Shown here: piece after piece, positions 55,361 to 64,000 of the stretch | Layout of the letters: each line of letters starts with the position of its first letter | Numbering within the stretch: position 1 is the stretch's first letter | Assembly: GCF_024347195.1 (NCBI RefSeq) | Contig: NZ_AP025281.1 | Span: 5,022,001-5,086,000 of the forward strand | DNA from: Aliamphritea hakodatensis | GTDB taxonomy: Bacteria; Pseudomonadota; Gammaproteobacteria; Pseudomonadales; Balneatricaceae | Direction of reading: 5' to 3' | DNA: 64,000 nucleotides | Translations under genes and position numbers: made by a program | Notes under the pieces: model-generated | Databases searched by the model: none | Told to the model about the DNA's origin: nothing | What the model saw: the letters and a program-made list of their open reading frames with translations, nothing else

Positions 55361-57637
55361 ATGACTACAGATAATAGTTCTGCGATTCCAGACCTTGATT
55401 TCAATACGGCCTCCGCCAAGCGAAGCCGTAAATTTCGTGCGCTCAAAGACAAGATGGCAAGCAGCCTGATTGGCTTTGGCGGCGTCAGTGTAATCATTGC
55501 CATTCTGCTGATCTTCTTTTACCTGCTGTATGAAGTACAGCCGCTGTTCAACTCTGCCAAAATCCACCAGTGGCAGGATAATGAACAGGTAGTTGAAGCT
55601 TATCCCGCCCCCGGTGAAGGCGAAACGCTCTATCTGAGCATGGAAGAACAGGCTGAGATTGGCCTGCGGGTCACTGACCAGGGACAGCTGAACTTCTTCG
55701 ATAGCCGTAACGGCGAACTGATGAAACAGGTTCAGGCTGACATCCCGGCCGGCGCCAGCGTCACCAGCTTTGCCCTGGCCTCAGAAAGCAGCCGTATCTT
55801 TGCGCTGGGTCTGAGCAATGGTCAGGCACTGGTATTCAAGCACGAATACAAATCTGAATATCCGGATGGCGAACGGGTCATTACACCCTCTGTCAGCTAC
55901 CCGCTGGGTGAGGCACCGATCGATGTAGCCGATACCTCACTGGATTTGCTGGCCATAAACGGTGAAGAAAACGAATTCCTGCTGGTCGGTGGTGGCAAAA
56001 ACTATCTGAATGCAGCCGCACTGACCCTGTCAGAAAGCCTGTTTGGCGATGAAGTTGAGATCGAAATCGATAACCAGCACCTGCCGGAACTGAACATCGA
56101 CGCCACCAAAGTACTGCTGATGCCCGACCGTCGCTGGGTACTGATTGCCGGTAATAACGGCAAGGTAGCTGTACTGGACTTACGTAACGGCGAAGGCCCG
56201 GCCGTCAGCCAGCTGCTGGATGCCACCGATGGCGACATCACCACCTTCGACCTGCTGCTGGGCGGTAACGCACTGCTGCTGGGTAATGATCTGGGCATGG
56301 TATCCCAGTGGTTCCTGGTCCGTGACGAACAGAACCTGTGGCAACTGACTAAAATCCGTGAATTCGAAGGCGCAGACGCTCCACTGGTCGATCTGACCAC
56401 TGAACACCGCCGTAAAGGCTTTGCCACGGTTGATACCGACAACACCCTGCGCATTTACAACTCAACCGCACACCGTACTGCGCTTTCAGAAAAGCTGTCT
56501 GATAAACCTATCGACATGATTGCCTTTGCACCGCGGGCCAATGCCCTGCTGACCGAGCAGGACAAGGTACTCACCCTGTATAAAATTGAAAACGAGCACC
56601 CGGATGTATCCTGGAGCGCGTTATGGGAAGAAGTCTGGTACGAAGGCTACGATGAGCCGAAATACATCTGGCAGTCATCAGCAGCGAACAACGATTTTGA
56701 GCCTAAATACAGCCTGATGCCACTGGCATTCGGTACCCTGAAAGCCGCCTTCTATGCGATGTTACTGGCCACGCCACTGGCGATCTGCGGTGCGATCTAT
56801 ACCGCGTACTTCATGGTGCCAACACTGCGCCGTAAGGTGAAGCCGTTCATCGAGCTGATGGAAGCCCTGCCAACCGTCATCCTCGGTTTCCTGGCCGGCC
56901 TTTGGCTTGCACCCTTTATGGAAGATAACCTGCCAGGTATTTTCACCTGCCTGTTACTGGTACCACTGGTGGTCGTCGCCTTCGGCTTCTGCTGGGCACA
57001 GTTGCCACAGAAAATACGCTTTATGATTCCGGATGGCTGGGACGCACTGTTACTGATTCCGGTCATCATCCTCACTACCCTGTTCGGATTGTCCATCAGC
57101 AGTGGTGTGGAAGGCATCCTGTTCGGCGGTGATATGCGCGCCTGGATCACCGATGACCTGGGTATCAGCTACGATCAGCGTAATGCTCTGGTTGTGGGTA
57201 TCGCAATGGGGTTTGCGGTTATCCCGACCATCTTCTCCATCACCGAAGATGCCATTTTCGCTGTACCTAAGCACCTGAGCTTCGGCTCACTGGCACTGGG
57301 CGCTTCCCCTTGGCAGACCCTGACCCGTGTCGTACTGCCAACCGCCAGCCCGGGTATTTTCTCGGCGGTCATGATCGGTATGGGCCGTGCAGTCGGTGAA
57401 ACCATGATCGTACTGATGGCGACCGGTAATACGCCGATCATGGATATGAACATCTTTGAAGGTATGCGTACCCTGGCGGCTAATATCGCTGTGGAAATGC
57501 CTGAATCTGAAGTAGGTAGTTCCCACTACCGTATTCTGTTCCTGGCAGCCTTTGTACTCTTCCTGTTTACCTTTGCTGTAAACACCCTTGCAGAACTGGT
57601 CCGCCAGAGCTTGCGTAAAAAATACGGTTCACTGTAA
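55361..57637 (+). CDS. pstC: Phosphate ABC transporter permease PstC, long form
   Basis: 758 residues, more than twice the E. coli protein. After a cytoplasmic N terminus and TM1 (about 34-58) comes a periplasmic insert of about 380 residues rich in beta strands, perhaps propeller-like. The five or six permease helices (about 457-745) follow, with the ABC-coupling loop LGASPWQTLTRVVLPTASPG and GRAVGETMIVLMATG. Long PstC/PstA pairs are known from marine and pseudomonad-like gammaproteobacteria; the function of the insert is not established. It lies 29 bases upstream of pstA. Confidence 0.93.
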   Translation: MTTDNSSAIPDLDFNTASAKRSRKFRALKDKMASSLIGFGGVSVIIAILLIFFYLLYEVQPLFNSAKIHQWQDNEQVVEAYPAPGEGETLYLSMEEQAEIGLRVTDQGQLNFFDSRNGELMKQVQADIPAGASVTSFALASESSRIFALGLSNGQALVFKHEYKSEYPDGERVITPSVSYPLGEAPIDVADTSLDLLAINGEENEFLLVGGGKNYLNAAALTLSESLFGDEVEIEIDNQHLPELNIDATKVLLMPDRRWVLIAGNNGKVAVLDLRNGEGPAVSQLLDATDGDITTFDLLLGGNALLLGNDLGMVSQWFLVRDEQNLWQLTKIREFEGADAPLVDLTTEHRRKGFATVDTDNTLRIYNSTAHRTALSEKLSDKPIDMIAFAPRANALLTEQDKVLTLYKIENEHPDVSWSALWEEVWYEGYDEPKYIWQSSAANNDFEPKYSLMPLAFGTLKAAFYAMLLATPLAICGAIYTAYFMVPTLRRKVKPFIELMEALPTVILGFLAGLWLAPFMEDNLPGIFTCLLLVPLVVVAFGFCWAQLPQKIRFMIPDGWDALLLIPVIILTTLFGLSISSGVEGILFGGDMRAWITDDLGISYDQRNALVVGIAMGFAVIPTIFSITEDAIFAVPKHLSFGSLALGASPWQTLTRVVLPTASPGIFSAVMIGMGRAVGETMIVLMATGNTPIMDMNIFEGMRTLAANIAVEMPESEVGSSHYRILFLAAFVLFLFTFAVNTLAELVRQSLRKKYGSL

Positions 57638-57666
57638 CCCGAGTGTGACTGAGGATTTGAAGAAAA

Positions 57667-59355
57667 ATGAACATCTCCTTTCGTGAATGGACAAAATCCG
57701 GCTCACCATGGGTATGGTTAAATGCCGGTGCTGTTGCCATCTGTATCATCATGGTTATCGGCCTTCTGGCACTGATCGCTGTGCGTGGTCTGAGCCACTT
57801 CTGGCCAGCCGACATCATGCAGGCCAACAGCACAGTTAACGGCTCAACCACCCAGATGATCGGTGAAGTGGTTCAGTCTGAAGACGTACCGACTATCCAG
57901 TTACGTGAAGCCGGTAATGACCTGCCGGGTGATCAGGAATTCATGGTACGCAGCCTGATTAAAATCGGTAACCGCGACGTTAACCGCGCTGACTTCACCT
58001 GGTCGATCGACTACTACCTGTCAGACCGTGAATACCCGGAAATGCTGTTCGCTGCAGAACGCCGCGAATGGGGTAACTTCTACGGTTACCTGCGCGCCCT
58101 GAAAGAAAACGGCGAAGTTGTCGGCAGCTACGACGGCTACGATAAAACGCCGGAATACGAAGCCCTGTGGAACGACTTCGAAAACCGTGTTGAACGGGCA
58201 CTGGATATTCAGGAAGACATCTACCAGATCGAAAAACATCGTATCGGTGCCATTAACTACGAACTGGAACGTCTGCGCCTGAAAGGCCGTGCACTGGAGC
58301 TGGACGGTGTTACTGACCAGTCACAATACGATGAACTGGAAAACCGCCGTAACGAGCTGAACGCTGAGTACGAAGGCCTGCAGCAGGAACTGCTGGACCT
58401 GTACACCCTGTTCAACCGCGACAGCTACGTGGCTGAAGTGGCAAACGGTCAGCAGGTTGAAATTTCACTGTCTAAAGTCGTGCGGATCTTCCGTCCGAAC
58501 AACATGGGCTTCGTCGAGAAAATCGGCCATTACTTTGCCAAACTGTGGGAATTCGTCAGCGAAGATCCACGGGAAGCCAACACTGAAGGCGGCATCTTCC
58601 CAGCTATCTTCGGTACTGTGATGATGGTTATCCTGATGTCCATTCTGGTAACACCGTTTGGCGTTGTCGCCGCAGTTTACCTGCGTGAATACGCCAAGCA
58701 GGGCTTTGTAACCCGTCTGATCCGCATCGCGGTAAACAATCTGGCAGGTGTACCGTCCATCGTCTACGGTGTATTCGGTCTGGGCTTCTTCGTATACTTC
58801 CTGGGCGGCAACATTGATGATCTGTTCTTTGCAGAAGCCAAGCCATCCCCAACCTTTGGTACACCGGGTCTGATGTGGGCGTCTCTGACGCTGGCCCTGC
58901 TGACCGTACCTGTCGTCATTGTTGCCACTGAAGAAGGTCTGAGCCGGATTCCCCGGGCCGTCCGTGAAGGCAGCCTGGCACTGGGCGCTACCAAGTTTGA
59001 AACCCTGTGGCGCGTGGTACTGCCAATGGCCAGCCCGGCAATGATGACCGGTGTGATTCTGGCGATTGCCCGTGCCGCCGGTGAGGTTGCCCCCCTGATG
59101 CTGGTGGGTGTAGTGAAGCTGGCGCCGAGCCTGCCACTGGACGGTAACTACCCGTACATCCATCTGGATCAGAAATTTATGCACCTGGGCTTCCACATCT
59201 ATGATGTTGGTTTCCAAAGCCCTAACGTTGAAGCGGCCCGTCCGCTGGTATACGCAACTGCTCTGCTGCTGGTTGCCGTGATTGCCCTGCTGAACCTGTC
59301 AGCCATCGCAATCCGAAATCATCTACGCGAAAAGTATAAAGCGCTTGAAATGTAA
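57667..59355 (+). CDS. pstA: Phosphate ABC transporter permease PstA, long form
   Basis: 562 residues. TM1 is at about 18-42, then a periplasmic insert of about 270 residues that contains a coiled-coil-like stretch (about 180-245, rich in Glu, Leu and Arg). The permease core starts near 315, with GVPSIVYGVFGLGFF, the coupling loop LGATKFETLWRVVLPMASPA and ARAAGEVAPLMLVG. It pairs with the long PstC, and the two inserts may form one periplasmic module (inference). It is co-transcribed with pstB. Confidence 0.93.
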   Translation: MNISFREWTKSGSPWVWLNAGAVAICIIMVIGLLALIAVRGLSHFWPADIMQANSTVNGSTTQMIGEVVQSEDVPTIQLREAGNDLPGDQEFMVRSLIKIGNRDVNRADFTWSIDYYLSDREYPEMLFAAERREWGNFYGYLRALKENGEVVGSYDGYDKTPEYEALWNDFENRVERALDIQEDIYQIEKHRIGAINYELERLRLKGRALELDGVTDQSQYDELENRRNELNAEYEGLQQELLDLYTLFNRDSYVAEVANGQQVEISLSKVVRIFRPNNMGFVEKIGHYFAKLWEFVSEDPREANTEGGIFPAIFGTVMMVILMSILVTPFGVVAAVYLREYAKQGFVTRLIRIAVNNLAGVPSIVYGVFGLGFFVYFLGGNIDDLFFAEAKPSPTFGTPGLMWASLTLALLTVPVVIVATEEGLSRIPRAVREGSLALGATKFETLWRVVLPMASPAMMTGVILAIARAAGEVAPLMLVGVVKLAPSLPLDGNYPYIHLDQKFMHLGFHIYDVGFQSPNVEAARPLVYATALLLVAVIALLNLSAIAIRNHLREKYKALEM

Positions 59356-59376
59356 GCCGAACAGAGAATATTGACT

Positions 59377-60210
59377 ATGACTACTGAAGTAAAAACCCAC
59401 TCGATCGATATTTCGGCTATGCAGCGTCAGAATCAGACTCTGCGTCTGGAAGACGAAACCGTTGCCCTGACAGTCAACGATCTGGAACTGTACTACGGGG
59501 ATAAGCGCGCCCTGCACGGCGTCAACATGACCATCCCTAAAAACCGGGTGACGGCCTTCATCGGCCCGTCCGGTTGCGGTAAATCAACCCTGCTGCGCTG
59601 CTTCAACCGCATGAACGACCTGGTCGACAGCTGCCAAATCAACGGCGAGATCGTTCTGGATAACCAGAACATCTACGAACGTGCGGTTGACGTTGCCGAA
59701 CTGCGTCGCCGGGTGGGCATGGTATTCCAGAAGCCAAACCCGTTCCCGAAGAGCATTTATGAAAACGTTGCCTACGGCCTGCGTATTCAGGGTGTTACCA
59801 AGAAACGCGTCATTGATGAGACCGTTGAATGGGCCCTGAAATCCGCTGCCCTGTGGGATGAAGTAAAAGACCGTCTGCACGAAAGCGCGCTGGGCATGTC
59901 CGGTGGTCAGCAGCAGCGTCTGGTGATTGCCCGTACCATCGCCGTGAAGCCTGAAGTACTGCTGCTGGATGAGCCGGCATCAGCACTGGATCCGATCTCT
60001 ACACTGAAAATCGAAGAACTGATCCACGAGCTGAAGAAAGACTTCACCATTGTTATCGTGACACACAACATGCAGCAGGCTGCCCGGGTGTCTGATTACA
60101 CCGCGTTCATGTATATGGGCGATTTGATCGAGTTTGGTGTCACAGATACCCTGTTCACCAATCCGGAAAAGAAACAGACTGAAGACTACATCACCGGTCG
60201 TTACGGATAA
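59377..60210 (+). CDS. pstB: Phosphate ABC transporter ATPase PstB
   Basis: 277-residue ABC ATPase. Walker A GPSGCGKST, Q-loop VFQKPNPFPKS (the PstB-specific form), signature MSGGQQQR, Walker B VLLLDEPASALD and the switch His in VTHNMQQA are all present. A TTG opens the frame two codons earlier at 59371. The N-terminal extension of about 30 residues is a little longer than in E. coli. It energises PstCA and contributes with PhoU to PhoR signalling. Confidence 0.97.
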   Translation: MTTEVKTHSIDISAMQRQNQTLRLEDETVALTVNDLELYYGDKRALHGVNMTIPKNRVTAFIGPSGCGKSTLLRCFNRMNDLVDSCQINGEIVLDNQNIYERAVDVAELRRRVGMVFQKPNPFPKSIYENVAYGLRIQGVTKKRVIDETVEWALKSAALWDEVKDRLHESALGMSGGQQQRLVIARTIAVKPEVLLLDEPASALDPISTLKIEELIHELKKDFTIVIVTHNMQQAARVSDYTAFMYMGDLIEFGVTDTLFTNPEKKQTEDYITGRYG

Positions 60211-60224
60211 CCGAGGAATTTTCC

Positions 60225-60962
60225 ATGACATACGAACAGGATCACCACAGCACGCATATTTCCCAGCAGTTCAACGACGAACTGGAGCAGGTCCGTACCG
60301 AACTGCTGACCATGGGAGGCATTGTTGAGCGGCAGGTAAACGACGCCATTGAAGCCCTGATTGAAGGCGATGCCGAACAGGCCGAACAGGCCCGTAAAAA
60401 TGACCAGATCATCAACGATATGGAACTGATGATCGACGAACAGTGCACCCGTATTATCGCCCGCCGCCAGCCGGCTGCGGCCGACCTGCGCCTGATTATC
60501 GCGATCAGTAAGACCATCAGCGATCTGGAACGCATGGGTGACGAAGCCAGCCGTATCTGCCGTCACGCCATTGAACTGGCAGAAGATAACGGTAAAGGCC
60601 GTGGTTATCAGGAAGTCCGCCACATCGGTAATCTGGTTCGCCAGATGCTGCAGGACTGCCTGACCGCATTTGCCCGCAGTGACGCTGAAATGGCCTACAA
60701 AGTTGCCAAGAAAGATAAGTCTGTCGATCAGGAATACCGTACCGCCATGCGGACGCTGGTGACCTTCATGATGGAAGACCCGCGGTCTATTTCCAACGTC
60801 ATGAATGTAATCTGGGTACTGCGCAGTCTGGAGCGGATCGGTGATCACACCCGCAATATGGCTGAACACCTGATCTATCTGGTCAGTGGCACAGATGTGC
60901 GCCACAGCAGCCTCAGCGATATCAAGAAAACCGTGCGTCAGCACGAATCAGATGACAGTTAA
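60225..60962 (+). CDS. phoU: Phosphate regulon regulator PhoU
   Basis: 245 residues, two three-helix bundles. Each has the metal-binding E/DxxxD signature: DLERMGDEASRIC in the first half and LERIGDHTRNMAE in the second. It damps PhoR activity when phosphate is plentiful and modulates Pst. It starts 14 bases after pstB and closes the operon. No phoB or phoR gene is in the window. Confidence 0.96.
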   Translation: MTYEQDHHSTHISQQFNDELEQVRTELLTMGGIVERQVNDAIEALIEGDAEQAEQARKNDQIINDMELMIDEQCTRIIARRQPAAADLRLIIAISKTISDLERMGDEASRICRHAIELAEDNGKGRGYQEVRHIGNLVRQMLQDCLTAFARSDAEMAYKVAKKDKSVDQEYRTAMRTLVTFMMEDPRSISNVMNVIWVLRSLERIGDHTRNMAEHLIYLVSGTDVRHSSLSDIKKTVRQHESDDS

Positions 60963-60980
60963 GACCGGTCACCGGCCACA

Positions 60981-61007
60981 AAAAAGGCAGCCACGGGCTG
61001 CCTTTTT
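60981..61007. terminator. Terminator after phoU
   Basis: A stem GGCAGCC (60986-60992) / GGCTGCC (60996-61002) with a 3-base loop and A/T runs on both sides. It can serve phoU and the convergent small gene. Confidence 0.9.
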
Positions 61008-61023
61008 GATATCTGTTCGGCGC

Positions 61024-61305
61024 TTAACTTTTTTCGATCTGTAACAGGATCCGGCCATTATTCTTCGGTTCAGCCCGCATAATATAGCCCTCTGCCTGAT
61101 AGTGTCCGTAATTCTTCAGACCCTGCATAACATCTTCCGGAACTGAGCCGCCACACCAGCCCTGCACCATGGCCTTCATGTAGCCAAGAAATAATGCATC
61201 CAGCTCCCAAAGGTCGCCCTGCATATCACAGGTAGCAATGCCCTTCTTCTCTGTCGCTCTCCGGTTCTGTTTACCGGTCGCCTTCCCTCTGCGTTCGATC
61301 AGCAC
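61024..61305 (-). CDS. Uncharacterised 93-residue protein
   Basis: A basic N terminus is followed by an acidic, aromatic-containing middle (GDLWELDALFLGYMKAMVQGWCGG) and no membrane segment. The start is a GTG with GGAAAGAGA upstream. I do not recognise the family. It stands alone between the phoU terminator and a divergent GGDEF gene. Confidence 0.6.
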   Translation of the reverse strand: MLIERRGKATGKQNRRATEKKGIATCDMQGDLWELDALFLGYMKAMVQGWCGGSVPEDVMQGLKNYGHYQAEGYIMRAEPKNNGRILLQIEKS

Positions 61306-61626
61306 AGTCTCTTTCCTTCCCCTGTTTAGTTGTCAGACAGGTACAACTCACGTCCTGTTTTCCGGCATTCCCACGCCGGGTCTGTGTGCAAAAATTAATT
61401 CTAGCTCAATACTTCCGTATCTTGTAGTACGTTTATATTGATAAACAAAAATAGACCTGCAGCCGCCTTAAAAGACGTTTTCAGAATATAATTTTTAGTC
61501 ACCGGATAGTATTAAGTCTGTGAAAAAACTGGATTTTCTGCCACTCAGCCGATATAGAATACTATTGAATACTATTATTGGTATTCCAGGGACGGCAATC
61601 TATCAATCTGAACGGCAGGAATTCCC
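61306..61626. other. Divergent intergenic region with a direct repeat
   Basis: No gene is visible. GAATACTATT occurs twice in tandem at 61557-61566 and 61567-61576, and a GTATTC follows in inverted sense, about 50 bases upstream of the GGDEF fusion gene. It may be a regulator binding site. CCGGC/GCCGG near 61360 could form a small hairpin. Confidence 0.4.
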
Positions 61627-63144
61627 ATGGCTGACTATATCGTTTACGGCGACTTAAATTGCCCTTTCAGCTATGCGTTACATGAGTTACTCAGCAGCCA
61701 TAATCTGCTGAACAAAGTGGAATGGCGGCTGGTCGAACACACTACCGATATCAGCAGCTATGCCAGCGCCACAGAAAGTATGTCGGAAATTGCCAGCGAC
61801 ATCTTTGATATCCGTAACCGTATTCCTGACATCTCCATCACCCTGCCCCCCAACCGCAGCGACAGTTACTTTCCCAGCCTCTGTGTCATCGCCGTTGGCA
61901 AGACGGCCCCGGCCAGCCTGCCCTGCTTTCGGCAGGCCCTGTACCGTAACCTGTGGATCGAAGGTAAAGACATCTCCGACTCACCGGTCATCTTCAACGC
62001 GCTGGAAAGTTGTGACCTGACCACCGAAATCGAAGCGGACGAAACCTGTGAAGCCATCCTGCATGACTGGCAGGCACAATGGGAAGCCGGTAATTTTGGC
62101 ATGCGCACCCCGGCCATACAAAGCAGTGACGGCCGGCGTATGGTGGGGCTGCAAAACTATAAAAACATCATTGAGTTCTTTCAGGGGCAAAGCGTCAGCA
62201 GCCCGGAAAATCAGCCAACATCCCGGCACAAAGAACGCCAGACAATCGCCGTCTTCGGAGAAGACGCCTGTCACAAACTGTGGAACGTACTCTCCATCCT
62301 GCGGGACAACTACAACCTGCTGTTGCCGCAGTCCTGGCCGGCGCTCAAAGAACAACTGGTATCCCCGGAACAGTGCCCTGATCTGGTCCTCATCCATCAG
62401 CCGGTGCAGGACAACAGTCTGGCCGAACGCTGTCTGGAACTGAATCATTACCTGCGGGAAAAACAGATTCCACTGGCCTGTATCGGACCGGAGCTGGACG
62501 ACACACTGGAAGCCTCACTGTACGATGCCGGTACCGCTGACTACCTGCTGGAACACCGCAATCCGGCGATCATTCAGGCCCGTATCGGCATTCTCCTGCA
62601 GCTGAAACGCTCCCATGACCTGCTGGCCCGCGCGGCCAGCATCGACAACCTGACCCAGGTATACAACCGCCGCGAATTTGAACGCACCCTGGAAATGGAA
62701 TGGCGTCGCAGCCAGCGCTCCAAACAGAGCCTGTCGCTGATCCTGCTGGATATTGATTACTTCAAAGCCTACAACGACCACTACGGCCACCTGAACGGCG
62801 ATAACTGCCTGCGTCAGGTCGCCAAAGCCATTAAGGACTCTGCACGGCGGGTACAGGATATTGTCAGCCGCTATGGTGGCGAAGAATTTTGCATCCTGCT
62901 GCCGGAAACCGATCTGGCCGGTGCACAGAAACTGGCGGAAAATATCCGCGATAATATCAACCGGCTGGAAATCCCCCACACCGGAGATGTGGCTGACAAA
63001 GTCACCGCCAGCCTTGGGATATCCACCCTGATTCCGGCCAATGGCAGTTCACCGCGGGCGCTCATCGAACAGGCGGATCAGGCCTTATATAAGGCCAAGT
63101 CAGCGGGCCGTAATCAGGTGATGATTTTTAATCAGCGCCGCTGA
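61627..63144 (+). CDS. DsbA/HCCA-isomerase-fold, pseudo-receiver, GGDEF fusion protein
   Basis: 505 residues, no membrane segment. Residues 1-195 resemble the DsbA-like kappa/HCCA-isomerase thioredoxin fold: YGDLNCPFSYAL with C12 and S15 in a CPxS motif, YRNLWIEGKDIS, and WEAGNFGMRTPAI near the cis-Pro. Residues about 205-330 resemble a receiver fold in which the phospho-acceptor Asp is replaced by His (LVLIHQP). The GGDEF domain has DNLTQVYNRREFE, LDIDYFKAYNDHYGH, GGEEF at 417-421 and RVQD at 408-411, so it should be an active, feedback-inhibited cyclase. The combination suggests redox or thiol-compound sensing (inference). Confidence 0.85.
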   Translation: MADYIVYGDLNCPFSYALHELLSSHNLLNKVEWRLVEHTTDISSYASATESMSEIASDIFDIRNRIPDISITLPPNRSDSYFPSLCVIAVGKTAPASLPCFRQALYRNLWIEGKDISDSPVIFNALESCDLTTEIEADETCEAILHDWQAQWEAGNFGMRTPAIQSSDGRRMVGLQNYKNIIEFFQGQSVSSPENQPTSRHKERQTIAVFGEDACHKLWNVLSILRDNYNLLLPQSWPALKEQLVSPEQCPDLVLIHQPVQDNSLAERCLELNHYLREKQIPLACIGPELDDTLEASLYDAGTADYLLEHRNPAIIQARIGILLQLKRSHDLLARAASIDNLTQVYNRREFERTLEMEWRRSQRSKQSLSLILLDIDYFKAYNDHYGHLNGDNCLRQVAKAIKDSARRVQDIVSRYGGEEFCILLPETDLAGAQKLAENIRDNINRLEIPHTGDVADKVTASLGISTLIPANGSSPRALIEQADQALYKAKSAGRNQVMIFNQRR

Positions 63145-63160
63145 TCCGGCCTGCGGGCTG

Positions 63161-63379
63161 TCAAAGCCCTTGCATAACCATTGCCCTGACTTTGTGGGCT
63201 TTTTCAAAATGATCCAGCTGATGCCGCTCAATCCACCAGGTGGCGGCTTCCATCAGCAGTGCCGGATCATCATTTTTGTTCGCAAAAAACGCATAGAATG
63301 ACAGCCCCACATCCGGCCCCTTCGCGGCGATTTTTTTATCGCAAACGGTAATGATTTTTTGCCTCAGCACTTCACGCAT
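63161..63379 (-). CDS. Small uncharacterised conserved-looking protein
   Basis: 72 residues, soluble and rich in aromatic residues (FYAFFANKNDDP, EAATWWIERH), with no membrane segment. It looks like one of the small DUF families of proteobacteria, but I cannot name it with certainty. GGAGGG with an 8-base spacer supports the ATG at 63379 over a GTG at 63388. It lies 29 bases downstream of the DUF1415 gene and is probably co-transcribed with it. Confidence 0.7.
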   Translation of the reverse strand: MREVLRQKIITVCDKKIAAKGPDVGLSFYAFFANKNDDPALLMEAATWWIERHQLDHFEKAHKVRAMVMQGL

Positions 63380-63408
63380 TACCTGCACCCTCCCTGTCCA
63401 GATGTCCG

Positions 63409-63999
63409 TTAGCTGTCTGCATAATCCGCAAACGGTGGAAAACGCTTAATCAGCCCCTCACGGCCCAGTTTTTCCAGCCGCTGAATATTCCGCTCCGGAA
63501 TTTCCTCAGGATTCTTAAAATGAGTTAACGCCCGGCTCATCTGAGCCTCACGGATAATATGAAAGGTGGGGTACGGTGCCCGGTTCGTCCAGTGACTGAT
63601 ATCCTCCGCCGGGACACCGCCGAACAGATAACCGGGATGGAAGCTGGCCAGTTGCAGCACGCCTTCCAGCTCGGCCCTTTCCAGCAGGATTTCGAACTCG
63701 GTCAGCGTATCCAGATAATCGTAAAAATCCGCCAGCATGTAAGGCGCAATCAGCAACGTTGTGGAAATGTCTTTTTCATCCGCCTGCATCAGCCTGTCCA
63801 GCTCCTGCAGATAATCCGCCGTGAGGGCTTTTTCATCCTTCGCCTCAGAGACAAAAAAACGCAGGCTCTGATCTTTCAGGACAGGTGCTGCAAACGGGCA
63901 TAAGTTCAGCCCCACAACCATACTGCGAACCCAGTCTTCGGTGAGCTGGCGCACCTCTTCAGGAGAGGCATTAAGATTCTGTGTATTCATAGCACGCAT
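63409..63999 (-). CDS. DUF1415 family protein
   Basis: 196 residues. The N-terminal WVRSMVVGLNLCPFAAPV carries the family's hallmark Asn-Leu-Cys-Pro-Phe motif. LASFHPGYLFGG and NRAPYPTFHIIRE follow, matching DUF1415 proteins of unknown function. The frame runs to the window edge: ATG codons are at 63999 and 63990, and a start further upstream cannot be excluded. It is cytoplasmic by appearance. Confidence 0.8.
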   Translation of the reverse strand: MRAMNTQNLNASPEEVRQLTEDWVRSMVVGLNLCPFAAPVLKDQSLRFFVSEAKDEKALTADYLQELDRLMQADEKDISTTLLIAPYMLADFYDYLDTLTEFEILLERAELEGVLQLASFHPGYLFGGVPAEDISHWTNRAPYPTFHIIREAQMSRALTHFKNPEEIPERNIQRLEKLGREGLIKRFPPFADYADS

Positions 64000-64000
64000 G

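Noticed and set aside
58465..59217. 250-codon frame antisense to pstA
   Set aside because: Shadow frame, low-complexity Gln/His-rich translation with no start signal.
60201..60944. 247-codon frame antisense to phoU
   Set aside because: It mirrors the whole phoU gene; the phoU product matches its family from end to end.

Overview
The window reads as chromosomal DNA of a gammaproteobacterium, most likely a marine Oceanospirillales-type organism. The grounds are a 16S/23S/5S operon of gammaproteobacterial form, the ubiB-hisI-hisE-tatABC gene order, polA convergent with engB, a LexA box of the CTG-N10-CAG type, long-form PstC/PstA permeases, CspA with an RNase R, and a CsrB-like decoy RNA. BCCT and TRAP-type transport genes fit a marine lifestyle, but that part is inference. 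No phage, insertion sequence, integron or CRISPR array is visible.

Layout. 1-3843: an acyl-CoA/redox pair joined to an OmpR-type two-component system. 4000-7498: an orphan TRAP solute receptor lipoprotein overlapping a PAS-GGDEF-EAL protein. 7712-12352: an amidohydrolase and a BCCT transporter with a divergent LysR regulator. 12573-16472: two convergent chemoreceptors. 16706-20943: small metabolic genes, a solute-binding protein with a possible Fur box, and a cytosine deaminase-MoxR-VWA operon on the minus strand. 21061-27182: a minus-strand rRNA operon (two promoters, 16S, one tRNA-Ala, 23S, 5S) that ends in one strong terminator plus a three-fold repeated terminator array. 27328-34751: tatABC, hinT, hisE, hisI, ubiB, a soluble diguanylate cyclase, dsbA and cytochrome c4, all minus strand. 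35027-43560: engB, polA, thrB, an HxlR/SDR pair and a trpR-trpE-trpG cluster. 43887-46682: cspA and an RNase R. About 47050-47717: a large CsrB-like RNA. 47839-53843: LexA-controlled uvrD, a membrane protein with a degenerate GGDEF, a chemoreceptor and a YciA-like thioesterase. 54070-60962: the pst-phoU phosphate regulon with two Pho boxes. 61024-63999: a DsbA-fold/pseudo-receiver/GGDEF fusion and small uncharacterised genes.

A theme runs through the accessory genes. Three chemoreceptors, three intact GGDEF proteins, one degenerate GGDEF protein and a CsrA-sequestering RNA all bear on the choice between motile and sessile life. Several regulatory circuits can be read from sequence: Pho boxes at pstS and pstC, a LexA box at uvrD, a three-half-site TrpR operator at trpR, an HxlR-type palindrome, and rrn promoters with boxA. 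The most unusual items are the very large CsrB-like RNA (29 GGA triplets), the DsbA-fold/pseudo-REC/GGDEF fusion, the solute-receptor/c-di-GMP gene pair, and the repeated terminator array behind the rRNA operon.
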